A stretch of DNA of 64,000 nucleotides from assembly GCA_943789005.1 (NCBI GenBank), contig CALSSL010000002.1, forward strand, positions 252,532 to 316,531. Direction: 5' to 3'. The first letter of the stretch is position 1; each line of letters begins with the position of its first letter. The notes beneath the pieces were generated by a model. It saw nothing but the letters and a program-made list of their open reading frames with translations. It was not told the DNA's origin and ran no database searches. Shown one piece after another: positions 1 to 8,657 of the stretch. The translations under genes were made by a program, and so were the position numbers. Origin of the DNA: an uncultured SAR86 cluster bacterium. GTDB taxonomy: Bacteria > Pseudomonadota > Gammaproteobacteria > Magnimaribacterales > D2472.

Positions 1-774
1 TTTCCATTTCAATCTCTAAAAATTAAATTAAGTAAAGTTTCAAACATTATTGGTGAATATACAGTCTATGGTTTGAAAATTATTATGAAAATAATGCATA
101 AAGATTCTATGCAGGTATTTGATGATAACGAATTTAATAAAAACACATGGTACATGGCCATTTCTAACCATCAATCATGGGCAGACATCTTTATCCTTTT
201 AGTGGCTGCTCATAAAAGAATACCTTTGCTTAAATTTTTCATGAAAAAAGAGTTAGCTTGGATACCTTTTATATTTCTGGCAAATAAAACTTTAAACATG
301 CCTTTTGTAAATAGGCATTCAAAAAAACAATTAGAAAAAAATCCTAATTTAAGATTTAAAGATTATGAAAATACGTTAAAGGCATGTAAAAGATTTCAAA
401 GATCTCCTTCAACTATTTTTAGTTATGCAGAAGGGACGAGAAATAACCCTGAAAAACATAAAGCTCAAAACTCACCATATAAAAATCTTTTAATACCAAG
501 AATTGGTGGGATTGCAACCGCCCTCTCTGCTATGCCCAATATTGATGTTTTGGTTGATTACTCAGTTGTTTATAGATCAAACAAAAGATCAGCCTGGGCC
601 TTTTTAAAGGGCGATATGCGCGATGTAAAAGTTTTAGTCAGAAAATATAATATTCCCGAGAATCTTAAAAATAAAAACTATTCTACTGACGAAGAATATA
701 GAAAGAATTTTAAAATTTGGATTGAAAATATATGGGAAGACAAAGACAAAGAAATTGAAAAATTAAAGTTTTAA
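1..774 (+). CDS. PlsC-type lysophospholipid acyltransferase (5' end outside window)
   Basis: Membrane-associated acyltransferase that would transfer an acyl chain to a lysophospholipid or 1-acylglycerol-3-phosphate. The reading frame is open from base 1 (FPFQSLKIKL...), so the N-terminus lies outside the window; the TTG at 73 is only the first possible start inside it. The catalytic HxxxxD motif appears as NHQSWAD near base 166 and the substrate-binding EGTR motif near base 430. The spacing between motifs and the FVNRHSKK segment fit the YihG-like branch of the family. Its 3' end overlaps the convergent rraA by 12 bases. The exact acyl acceptor cannot be told from sequence. Confidence 0.85.
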   Translation, partial: FPFQSLKIKLSKVSNIIGEYTVYGLKIIMKIMHKDSMQVFDDNEFNKNTWYMAISNHQSWADIFILLVAAHKRIPLLKFFMKKELAWIPFIFLANKTLNMPFVNRHSKKQLEKNPNLRFKDYENTLKACKRFQRSPSTIFSYAEGTRNNPEKHKAQNSPYKNLLIPRIGGIATALSAMPNIDVLVDYSVVYRSNKRSAWAFLKGDMRDVKVLVRKYNIPENLKNKNYSTDEEYRKNFKIWIENIWEDKDKEIEKLKF

Positions 775-1257
775 TTTGTTTTTGCTAACAACCCACCCAT
801 TGCTATCAACATAAATCCAGTTACCTGAACTTATTATTATAGAACCAATATTAATGTCTTCATCTTTTAAACCAACACCAATAGATTTGTCTGTCTTCAT
901 TGGATATGCATTTTTTGCATAAACACCAATTGAAATATTCTTGATTACTTCTACATCACGAATATAGCCATTTACAAAAATCCCTCTCCAGTTATTTTCA
1001 AATGCTTTTTGAGCAATTTGATCGCCAACCATTGAACATAATTTATCACCAGTATGATTTATAACCAAGACACTGCCTTCACCATTTTCTTCAACCATTT
1101 CTTTAACAACACTATTACTGTGTAAACAATTTACTGTTCTAATTTCTCCACAAAACTTATCAATACCTCCATAAGAATTGAGAAAAATATCACCTATTAA
1201 TATCTCACTAGGAAAAGTGTCGCATATGTCAGGAACTGTAAAGTTATATTTTTGCAT
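763..1257 (-). CDS. rraA: RraA-family protein (RNase E activity regulator)
   Basis: 164 residues, the normal length for RraA, a trimeric protein that binds RNase E and dampens mRNA decay in gammaproteobacteria. The fold signature is clear: CDxxP-type start region (ICDTFPSE), FLNSYGG, VLVIN, then GDQIAQKAFENNWRG followed by NGYIRD, the segment that in the wider family holds the metal/substrate site of the related aldolases. I infer RraA rather than a 4-hydroxy-4-methyl-2-oxoglutarate aldolase from length and the gammaproteobacterial type of sequence. It overlaps the 3' end of the acyltransferase and is divergent from the nitronate monooxygenase gene, with 72 bases of AT-rich spacer between. 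Confidence 0.78.
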   Translation of the reverse strand: MQKYNFTVPDICDTFPSEILIGDIFLNSYGGIDKFCGEIRTVNCLHSNSVVKEMVEENGEGSVLVINHTGDKLCSMVGDQIAQKAFENNWRGIFVNGYIRDVEVIKNISIGVYAKNAYPMKTDKSIGVGLKDEDINIGSIIISSGNWIYVDSNGWVVSKNKLKL

Positions 1258-1329
1258 TAGAAGAAAATTTTAAATTTATCTCATAATTATAATAGAATTA
1301 AAAATATATATAAAAATGTAGAGTAAATT

Positions 1330-2487
1330 ATGAAATCACCTATATGTGAAATGTTTGATATTGAATTTCCACTTGTGGCATTTAGTCATTGCAGAGATGT
1401 AGTTGCAGCGGTCTCCAAAGCTGGAGGTATGGGCGTCTTGGGCGCGGTTGGTCATACTCCTGAAATGCTGGAACAAGATCTTAAATGGATAGACGAACAT
1501 ATTGATGGTAAGCCATATGGCGTGGATATCTTAGTGCCAACAACATTTGAAGGTAAGGGATCATCTGTTACATCAGAAGACTTAATAAATATGATTCCTC
1601 AAGAGTATAGAGACTTTAGAGCAGATGTTCTAAAACAATATGACGTTGACGGCGAGTCGTTAAGAAATCCATCAGAATCAAAAAAAATTGAATTGGATTC
1701 AGATTCTAGATTTGGAAAAAATCTTAAAGAGGAGGGAGCAAAAAAATTATTAGAAGTTGCTTTTTCACATCCCATTAAACTTATAGCAAATGCTTTGGGC
1801 GTTCCTCCTCATTGGATGCTAGAGATGGGGAAAGAGAATAATGTAAAAGTTGCAGCACTTTTAGGAGCAAAAGAACATGCAATTAAACAAGTTCAAGCCG
1901 GTGTTGATTTATTAGTAGTCTCGGGTACTGAGGGTGGCGGCCACTGTGGTAGTGTTTCAACTATGGTTTTAATTCCAGAAGTAAAAAGAGCGATTAAAGA
2001 TTTGGGTAATGTTCCTATTCTAGCAGCTGGGGGCATTGCAACTGGCGAACAAATGGCTGGGATAATGGCTATGGGCGCAGATGGTGTATGGTGTGCATCA
2101 GTTTTTCTACCAACCACTGAAGCTGAAACATCAGAAAATATAAAAGAGAAGATGATTCAGGCAACATCAAGCCAAACAGTAAGATCAAAAAGTAGAACAG
2201 GTAAACATTCAAGGCAACTTCAATCAGCCTGGACTGATGCATGGGAATCAAAAGATGCGCCTGAACCACTGCCAATGCCATTGCAAACAATTGTTGGAGA
2301 ACCTGCATTGGCAATAATCTCCAAACAGGCAACTCTTGGCCATGAGGGAGCAAAAAAACTAGATACATATTGGGTTGGCCAAGGTATAGGATTGGTAAAT
2401 GAGACAATATCTGCAGGGCAGACTGTTCAAAAATTTAAAGAAGAATTTATTGAAGCCTATGAGCGAATGACAAGCCTAGTAGAATAG
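1330..2487 (+). CDS. Nitronate monooxygenase / 2-nitropropane dioxygenase family flavoprotein
   Basis: 385-residue TIM-barrel flavoprotein of the NMO/NPD family, which binds FMN and oxidises nitronates or related small carbon acids. The N-terminal FPLVAFSHCRDVVAAVSKAGGMGVLGA is the family start, and the C-terminal half has the FMN-binding GTEGGGHCG and the glycine-rich AAGGIATGEQMAG and MGADGVW segments. SAR86-like and other marine genomes often carry such genes near fatty-acid genes, so a role in acyl metabolism is possible but not shown. Convergent with the methionine sulfoxide reductase gene, only five bases apart, so no separate terminator fits between them. Confidence 0.85.
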   Translation: MKSPICEMFDIEFPLVAFSHCRDVVAAVSKAGGMGVLGAVGHTPEMLEQDLKWIDEHIDGKPYGVDILVPTTFEGKGSSVTSEDLINMIPQEYRDFRADVLKQYDVDGESLRNPSESKKIELDSDSRFGKNLKEEGAKKLLEVAFSHPIKLIANALGVPPHWMLEMGKENNVKVAALLGAKEHAIKQVQAGVDLLVVSGTEGGGHCGSVSTMVLIPEVKRAIKDLGNVPILAAGGIATGEQMAGIMAMGADGVWCASVFLPTTEAETSENIKEKMIQATSSQTVRSKSRTGKHSRQLQSAWTDAWESKDAPEPLPMPLQTIVGEPALAIISKQATLGHEGAKKLDTYWVGQGIGLVNETISAGQTVQKFKEEFIEAYERMTSLVE

Positions 2488-2492
2488 AATTA

Positions 2493-3746
2493 TTAAGAAT
2501 TTTTAATATCTTCTCTGGCAATAAATTCAAGCACTGTTGCATTAATACAATATCTTGGCATGCCATTTGGCCCATCATCAAAAACATGTCCAAGATGAAT
2601 ATTACTTGATATTGATTTAACTTCGGTTCTTTTCATTCCATATGAATTATCTGGAAGTTCATAAGTTGCATTAGGAACTGGTGCTGTAAAAGATAGCCAC
2701 CCGCTTCGTGAGACAAATCTATCTCTAGTATCAAATAAAGGTGCCCCACTTAATTTATCAACAAAAATACCATCGGGAGTATTTTTAAAGATTTGATATT
2801 CTTTACAAAATCTTGAATCAGTTCCTTGGTTAAAGGCAACCTCATATGCCTCTGAATTACCTAACTTAAATTTTCCTAGGGCTTTATAAAATAATTCAGG
2901 CTCCATATATCCCTGATAAGAGAACTGCTCTTCGCCGTCTTCTATAAACACAATTGTTGGTGTAGCCCAAGTTGGTGTCTTTATACTAAGCCCACTTAAT
3001 TCTCTACTTGTTCTGTAAATTAAAGGGATGTTTCCTTGATAATTATTAGCAACATCTTTTTTAAACTTTTCACAATAAGGACAGTAATCTTCTGAATCGA
3101 TAACTAGTATATATTTTCCTTGTTTAAGGATTGTATTATCAATTGCTGGTATTTTGCTTTTATTGAAAACCACACCAGTAGAATGATCAGGACAATATCC
3201 ATTTGGATTCTTTTCTATGTAATCTTGGTGGTATTCTTCTGCTTTATAGAACCTATCTAGAGGTTTTATTTGAGTTTGAATCTTGCCATATCCAGCAGTT
3301 AGCAACAATTCTTGAAATTCATTTGTAACTTTAGTAATTGTTTCTCTCTGTGATTCATCATTATATAAAATGATAGATCTATATTGAGTCCCAATATCAT
3401 TACCCTGTCTATTTAATTGTGTAGGGTCATGTTGTTCATAAAAGTACTGCAATATTGATTCTAAGCTAACTACTTGTCTATTAAATGTAACCTCAACAAC
3501 TTCAGCATAATTATTATCATTAAATTTGTTTTTAAACTTTGTAATCTCTCTATATGAGGGTCTGATACCATAACCATCTGAATATCCAGATACTGCATCA
3601 TACACTCCAACTAAAGATTCATATCCTTTCTCTGCACCCCAAAAGCATCCAGAACCCAAGACGATTGTCTCTAAATGAGATGTTTTATTTTCAGCAAACA
3701 ACCCTACTGAAATAGTCATGAGAAAACATGCAATTAATTTGTTCAT
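2493..3746 (-). CDS. Secreted MsrA-thioredoxin-MsrB three-domain methionine sulfoxide reductase
   Basis: Repairs methionine sulfoxide, S form (MsrA) and R form (MsrB), in exported proteins. I start at the ATG at 3746 because it opens a signal peptide (MNKLIACFLMTISVGLFAEN); the frame runs on upstream but would overlap the GST gene. Domains in the 417-residue product: MsrA about 28-195 with catalytic Cys34 in GCFWG and Cys185 near its end; a thioredoxin-like domain about 205-295 with CPYC at 222-225 and a TPT cis-proline region; MsrB about 300-412 with catalytic Cys400 in RYCIN. MsrB lacks the usual two CxxC zinc pairs and the usual resolving Cys (SRSGW here). In Neisseria PilB the thioredoxin domain is N-terminal; here it lies between the two reductases, which could feed electrons to both. 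Confidence 0.88.
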   Translation of the reverse strand: MNKLIACFLMTISVGLFAENKTSHLETIVLGSGCFWGAEKGYESLVGVYDAVSGYSDGYGIRPSYREITKFKNKFNDNNYAEVVEVTFNRQVVSLESILQYFYEQHDPTQLNRQGNDIGTQYRSIILYNDESQRETITKVTNEFQELLLTAGYGKIQTQIKPLDRFYKAEEYHQDYIEKNPNGYCPDHSTGVVFNKSKIPAIDNTILKQGKYILVIDSEDYCPYCEKFKKDVANNYQGNIPLIYRTSRELSGLSIKTPTWATPTIVFIEDGEEQFSYQGYMEPELFYKALGKFKLGNSEAYEVAFNQGTDSRFCKEYQIFKNTPDGIFVDKLSGAPLFDTRDRFVSRSGWLSFTAPVPNATYELPDNSYGMKRTEVKSISSNIHLGHVFDDGPNGMPRYCINATVLEFIAREDIKNS

Positions 3747-3750
3747 ATTT

Positions 3751-4365
3751 TTATTTTTCGTACTTATAACTTCTGCTTTTGATAAATGCTTTTCTATTAA
3801 ATAACATTTCAGTCCATCTTGAAATATTAGGTTTGAACGCCTCATTAATTCCAAGTAGCCCTGCTAAGTTAATTGCATAACTTACGCATATATCAGCAAT
3901 TGTAAATCTATTGGAACAAAGATATTTCTTATTTTCAAGCTCGGATTCAAGTAACTTCAAACGAGAAACAAACCACCTGCTATATCCTTCTATTGCAGCG
4001 TCAGCAACTCCTGGTTCTTGGTATTTATATCTCAAAACAACTGTTTGAGGGAAAGTTAATGTTGCATCTGCATGATGCAACCAATTTAAATAAGATGGAT
4101 AATCTTTTTCATCAGGCATTACTCTTAAATCGGTTGGCCCATACTTTTCAACTAAGTATTGAGACATTGCAACAGACTCTGTCATTTTTATATCTCCATC
4201 AATTAGATATGGGACTGTGCCTAACATATTAATATCCAAATAATCTTCCATAAAGATCCGAGGTGGAAATGGCATCATTATTAATTCATATTTAAGTCCC
4301 ATCTCTTCAGCTGTCCATATTGGCCTCATTGCTCGTGAGTTTTCTGTTCCATAAATCTTCAACAT
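3751..4365 (-). CDS. Glutathione S-transferase family protein
   Basis: 204 residues, the usual two-domain GST length. The N-terminal thioredoxin-fold half has IYGTENSRAMRP at its start, a GTVPYLIDG cis-proline segment and the TESVAM glutathione gamma-glutamyl contact. The helical C-terminal half has the FTIADICVSY motif (N-capping box region) of GSTs. No catalytic Cys is seen; the N-terminal Ser is the likely thiol-activating residue. It is divergent from the acyl-CoA carboxylase operon and shares with it the palindrome at 4408-4433, so co-regulation is plausible. Its stop lies four bases before the start of the Msr fusion gene, so the two probably share a transcript. Confidence 0.85.
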   Translation of the reverse strand: MLKIYGTENSRAMRPIWTAEEMGLKYELIMMPFPPRIFMEDYLDINMLGTVPYLIDGDIKMTESVAMSQYLVEKYGPTDLRVMPDEKDYPSYLNWLHHADATLTFPQTVVLRYKYQEPGVADAAIEGYSRWFVSRLKLLESELENKKYLCSNRFTIADICVSYAINLAGLLGINEAFKPNISRWTEMLFNRKAFIKSRSYKYEK

Positions 4366-4407
4366 AATTTTTCCTAAATACTATTATTAATAATACTCCC
4401 TTTGATT

Positions 4408-4433
4408 GGTAATATTAATGTTAATATATTACC
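4408..4433. promoter_or_regulatory. Palindrome, candidate TetR operator of the acyl-CoA operon
   Basis: Perfect 8-bp inverted repeat GGTAATAT...ATATTACC separated by 10 bases, with a near-symmetric TTAATGTTAA core. It lies 28 bases before the first gene of the carboxylase operon and 43 bases before the divergent GST gene. Its size and symmetry match TetR-family operators, and the operon encodes a TetR-type regulator. That this regulator binds here is inference. Confidence 0.55.
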
Positions 4434-4461
4434 ATAAGGTAACTGTAAAAAATTATGAAAT

Positions 4462-6120
4462 ATGAAAACAGAGAATATTGCACCAGTATTTAAAACTAAT
4501 TTAGATACTAAATCAGATCAGTATCAGAAAAACAAAAAAATGATGCTTGAAAAATTAGATTTTTTAAATGAGCTTCTTGATTTTGCTGAGCTAGGTGGAG
4601 GCATGCATCATCATGAAAGGCTTGCAAAAAGAGGCAAAATGCCAGTAAGAGAGAGAATTCTTAATGTTATTGATTGTGACAGTCCTTTTTTAGAAATTCA
4701 GCCATATGCTGCTTATGGAACAAATACATTTAATGTTGGTGGAGGTTGCGTATCAGGTATTGGAGTTATATCTGGGGTAGAGTGTGTAATTTTTGCAAAT
4801 GATCCTACGGTGAAAGCTGGCGCCATGAATGTTTATGTTGGGGAAAAATGGAACAGGGCAATGGAAATTGCTCGTGTAAACAGAATCCCTTTTATAAGTT
4901 TTGTTGAGTCAGCGGGTGCAGATTTAAGTGTTGGAGGTGGTAAAAGCGATATTCCCCCTGAAGCTCCCTCACTTCATAGCAGTCACTTTGCTTCAACTGG
5001 AAGATTTTTTTATGACATGACTGAACTTTCAAAATTACGAATTCCAGTTATTTCTGTTGTTTTTGGCTCATCTACTGCAGGCGGGGCATATCAGCCCGGA
5101 ATGTCTGATTACAATATTTTTATTAAAGGTCAATCAAAAGCTTTCTTGGCTGGTCCCCCATTAGTAAAAATGGCAACAGGTGAAGAATCTGATGATGAGA
5201 CATTAGGTGGAGCAAAAATGCATTCAGAAAAATCAGGACTTTCTGATTATTTAGCTGAAGATGAAATGGATGCTCTCAGAATTTGCAGGGAAGTAGTGTC
5301 GCATCTAAATTGGAAAAAAAGAGGTAATAGTCCGACAAAAATTGTTACCAATCCTATCTACGATAATGAAGAAATGCTTGGAATCATCAGCGAAGATTTA
5401 AAATCTGCTGTAGATATTAAAGAAGTAATAGCACGATTCTCAGACGGATCTAAATTTGAAGAATTTAAACCTTTATATGGACCGACTATGGTCTGTGGTT
5501 GGACATCGGTTCATGGGTATCAAGTAGGTATTCTTGGTAATAATGGCCCTATTTATCCAGAAAGTGCTGAGAAAGCTGCTACCTTTATTCAGCTTTGCAA
5601 TAAAAGAGATATACCATTAATATTTTTACATAATGTTACAGGTTTTTTAGTTGGAAAAGACTTCGAAAGCCAAGGCATTATAAAAAAAGGTTCGCAGTTA
5701 ATTAATGCTGTATCTAATTCTATGGTTCCACACATTACCTTTATTGTAGGTGCTTCATATGGAGCAGGAACATATGCTATGTCAGGTAAAGCTTTTAATA
5801 ATAGGTTCACTTTTCTGTGGCCTACAGCAAAAATTGCTGTTATGGGTCCAGAGCAAATGGCTGGAGTGATGTCTATCGTTAGAAAAGCAAAAACTCTCAG
5901 AGATGGCAAAGATTTTGATGAAAAAGCCGATGAACAAACTAAAAAATTTGTTATAGATTATTTAGAAAAATTATCTAGAGGTTTGGTTGCTAGCAGCATG
6001 ACAACTGACGATGGAATCGTAGACCCTCGTGATACCAGAGATATTATTGGTTTTTGCTTATCTATTGTGAACAACAATTTGGTTGAGGGCGCTAAAGAAT
6101 ATGGAGTATTTAGATTATGA
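4462..6120 (+). CDS. atuC: Acyl-CoA carboxylase carboxyltransferase (beta) subunit, geranyl-/methylcrotonyl-CoA type
   Basis: 552-residue carboxyltransferase that moves CO2 from biotin to the gamma carbon of an unsaturated branched acyl-CoA. The N-terminal RLAKRGKMPVRERI, the FANDPTVKAGAMNV crotonase-fold core and SSTAGGAYQPGMSDY in the first half, and LGNNGPIYPESAEKAATFI, NVTGFLVG and GASYGAGTYAMSGKAF in the second half are typical of the MccB/LiuB/AtuC group. I prefer AtuC (geranyl-CoA) because the operon also encodes an AtuA-like protein, but methylcrotonyl-CoA carboxylase cannot be excluded from sequence. It is the first gene of the operon and ends in an ATGA overlap with the alpha subunit, implying coupled translation of the two subunits. 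Confidence 0.85.
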   Translation: MKTENIAPVFKTNLDTKSDQYQKNKKMMLEKLDFLNELLDFAELGGGMHHHERLAKRGKMPVRERILNVIDCDSPFLEIQPYAAYGTNTFNVGGGCVSGIGVISGVECVIFANDPTVKAGAMNVYVGEKWNRAMEIARVNRIPFISFVESAGADLSVGGGKSDIPPEAPSLHSSHFASTGRFFYDMTELSKLRIPVISVVFGSSTAGGAYQPGMSDYNIFIKGQSKAFLAGPPLVKMATGEESDDETLGGAKMHSEKSGLSDYLAEDEMDALRICREVVSHLNWKKRGNSPTKIVTNPIYDNEEMLGIISEDLKSAVDIKEVIARFSDGSKFEEFKPLYGPTMVCGWTSVHGYQVGILGNNGPIYPESAEKAATFIQLCNKRDIPLIFLHNVTGFLVGKDFESQGIIKKGSQLINAVSNSMVPHITFIVGASYGAGTYAMSGKAFNNRFTFLWPTAKIAVMGPEQMAGVMSIVRKAKTLRDGKDFDEKADEQTKKFVIDYLEKLSRGLVASSMTTDDGIVDPRDTRDIIGFCLSIVNNNLVEGAKEYGVFRL

Positions 6121-8045
6121 TTTTTAGTTCCATATTAATAGCAAACAGAGGTGAAATTGCTTGTCGTATTATTCAAACAGCTCATCAGATAGGAATCCAT
6201 TGCATTGCTGTTTATGTTGATGATGATAGAGAATCTCCCTATGTAAAAATGGCTGATCAATCAATACGGCTTCCTGATGGCGGCTATCTAGATGGAAAGG
6301 AGATTATCAGGGCTGCAAAAGAATCCGGAGCACAAGCAATTCATCCAGGTTATGGTTTTTTATCAGAGAATGCAGCTTTTGCAAGAACGGTTGTAAAAGA
6401 AGGCCTAATCTGGATTGGGCCTTCTGCTCATGCCATTTCAATAATGGGAGATAAATTAAAGGCAAAAGAACTTGCAGAAAAAGCTAGTGTCCCCACACTT
6501 CCAATGACATCAAAAAGCAAAGATGCTAATAAAATTGGATACCCTCTTCTTATTAAAGCTGCTGCAGGTGGTGGCGGAAAAGGTATGAGAATAGTTCATA
6601 AATCTAAAGATCTTAATGAAGCAATTAAGAGCGCTCAAAGAGAAGCAAAATCAGGATTTGGAGATGAAAGAATATTTATTGAAAGATATGTAGAAAAATC
6701 TAGGCATATTGAAATACAAATTCTTTGTGACACTCATGGAAATACTGTGCACCTCGGTGAAAGAGAATGCTCTATTCAAAGAAGGCATCAAAAAATAATT
6801 GAAGAATCGCCTTCGCCAAGAATCTCTGAAGACATAAGAAATAAAATGGGAGATGCTGCAGTAAAACTTGCTAAAAAAATTAAATATCAATCTGCCGGTA
6901 CAGTAGAGTTTTTATTTGATGATAAAACTGAAGAATTTTGGTTTTTAGAAGTCAATACTAGACTACAAGTTGAGCACCCTGTAACTGAAGAAGTTACAGG
7001 AATAGATATAGTATCTGAACAATTAAGAATAGCTAGGGGAGAAGAATTAGGATACTTTCAAGATGACATAGATTTTATTGGACATTCTATTGAAGCCAGA
7101 CTGTATGCAGAGGATCCTAATAACAACTTCCTTCCAGAAATTGGAAAATTAATAGCTTTTGAGCCTGGGTATAATGACGATACTAGGTGGGATTCTGGCG
7201 TAACAGAAGGTTCAGAAATTGGAACTAAATTTGATCCGATGCTTGCAAAGATAATCTCGTATGCACCAACAAGACATGATGCTGCGTTAAAACTAGCAAG
7301 AGCTCTTGAGTCTGCTCACATTGGAGGTATTAAAACTAATAGAGACTTTCTTATAAGCTGCTTAAGGTCAAAAGAATTTCTTGATGGTGATACAACCTCA
7401 GATTTCATTGATAGAGTAAATCCAGATAGAAAACTGAAGCTATCTCCTCTAGAAATTGAACATGTAGTCTCAATTGCTGCTTTGTGGATTCAAGAAAGAA
7501 ATAGATCAAAAACAAACATAGCATCCTTTATGTCATCTGGATGGACAAATGGCAGACTGCCAAAACAAAATATTACCCTTGTATTTGATAAGGAAGAATA
7601 TAAGGTTCTTTATAAATATAAAAGAAACATTGGCTATGTATTTGAGTGGGGGAAAATTGGAGTCATCCATTCTGCTGATAAATATGGAATTGATGTTGAA
7701 TTCAATGGTAAAAGACATTATTCAAGAATAACCATCAAAGATAATAATATCCTTGTTCATATGCCCTATGGAGATGTAAATCTCGAAATTAAGCCAAGAT
7801 TTTTAATGCCAGGCTCTGAAAAACCCCAAGGAAGTTTATCAGCACCAATGCCAGGAAAAGTTATTGCATTAAATGTTAAAAAAGGAAGTAAAGTTAAAGC
7901 TGGAGATGTTCTCGTTATTTTAGAAGCTATGAAAATGGAACACTCAATTAAAGCTGCAGAAGATGGTGTGGTTTCTAAAATATTAATTTCAAAAAATGAT
8001 CAAGTAGAAAATGGAGCACCTTTAATGATTGTTGATCCTAAATAA
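6117..8045 (+). CDS. atuF: Acyl-CoA carboxylase alpha subunit (biotin carboxylase + biotin carrier)
   Basis: 642 residues: biotin carboxylase domain (about 1-450) with IANRGEIACRI at the start, the ATP-grasp loop AAAGGGGKGMR, ECSIQRRHQK and EVNTRLQVEHPVTE; then a linker domain, and a C-terminal biotinyl carrier domain with EAMKMEH, whose central Lys carries biotin. It carboxylates biotin for the beta subunit encoded immediately upstream, with a 4-base ATGA overlap. The partner pairing (LiuD- or AtuF-like) follows the beta subunit; the symbol is therefore tentative while the biochemical class is certain. The stop codon overlaps the start of the next gene (TAATG). Confidence 0.88.
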   Translation: MIFSSILIANRGEIACRIIQTAHQIGIHCIAVYVDDDRESPYVKMADQSIRLPDGGYLDGKEIIRAAKESGAQAIHPGYGFLSENAAFARTVVKEGLIWIGPSAHAISIMGDKLKAKELAEKASVPTLPMTSKSKDANKIGYPLLIKAAAGGGGKGMRIVHKSKDLNEAIKSAQREAKSGFGDERIFIERYVEKSRHIEIQILCDTHGNTVHLGERECSIQRRHQKIIEESPSPRISEDIRNKMGDAAVKLAKKIKYQSAGTVEFLFDDKTEEFWFLEVNTRLQVEHPVTEEVTGIDIVSEQLRIARGEELGYFQDDIDFIGHSIEARLYAEDPNNNFLPEIGKLIAFEPGYNDDTRWDSGVTEGSEIGTKFDPMLAKIISYAPTRHDAALKLARALESAHIGGIKTNRDFLISCLRSKEFLDGDTTSDFIDRVNPDRKLKLSPLEIEHVVSIAALWIQERNRSKTNIASFMSSGWTNGRLPKQNITLVFDKEEYKVLYKYKRNIGYVFEWGKIGVIHSADKYGIDVEFNGKRHYSRITIKDNNILVHMPYGDVNLEIKPRFLMPGSEKPQGSLSAPMPGKVIALNVKKGSKVKAGDVLVILEAMKMEHSIKAAEDGVVSKILISKNDQVENGAPLMIVDPK

Positions 8046-8656
8046 TGCAATATTCTGTTGGCTCTTATAATATCGAGATTAACTACTCAAAATCTTTTAC
8101 TAAAAAACATAAAACTGTAATCGAAGACCTTGAGATTTTGCTTGAAAAAGGCATTCCTGATTTAACAATGTCAGAAATAGCTTCAAAATTAAAAATCTCT
8201 CTTAGAACTCTGTATGAAATTGCTCCAAGCAAGGATCTGCTCATTACAATGACGGTTGATAATATTCTTAAAAAGTTAGGGAAGAAAGCATTGGAAAGAG
8301 TCTCTTCAATCAGCTCACCTCTAGAAAAACTTGAAACTTATTTGAGGATTGTAAATCAAGCTGTAGGACCGAAATTTGAGACCTATATTCAGGGATTAAG
8401 AAGTGTAAAAGGCTCCTCAAAATTAGTTAACTATCATGAAAAGTTTATAACTAATTACACTCAAAAACTTTTAGAGGAAGCTCTAGAAGCAAATGAAATA
8501 GAAAATATAGATGTAAAAGCATTTGCAATTTTACTTGGAGGTATTGGCAGGGATTTTGCAAAAGAAAAAAATAGAATTCAGATAAATAAATCTCCTGAAG
8601 ATTCAGCTAATTCAATTACAAAAAGTATATTAAAAGGCATAAGGTTGGAGAACTAA
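8045..8656 (+). CDS. TetR-family transcriptional regulator
   Basis: 203 residues. The N-terminal region has the TetR helix-turn-helix: LTMSEIASKLKISLRTLYEIAPSK at about residues 42-65, including the TLYE pattern of the recognition helix. The rest is helical and variable, as expected of a ligand-binding domain. It is inside the operon and translationally coupled (TAATG) to the carboxylase alpha subunit. Family members in such clusters repress acyl-CoA catabolic operons and are released by an acyl-CoA; the palindrome at 4408-4433 is the natural candidate operator. The ligand is not known. Confidence 0.8.
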   Translation: MQYSVGSYNIEINYSKSFTKKHKTVIEDLEILLEKGIPDLTMSEIASKLKISLRTLYEIAPSKDLLITMTVDNILKKLGKKALERVSSISSPLEKLETYLRIVNQAVGPKFETYIQGLRSVKGSSKLVNYHEKFITNYTQKLLEEALEANEIENIDVKAFAILLGGIGRDFAKEKNRIQINKSPEDSANSITKSILKGIRLEN

Positions 8657-8657
8657 T

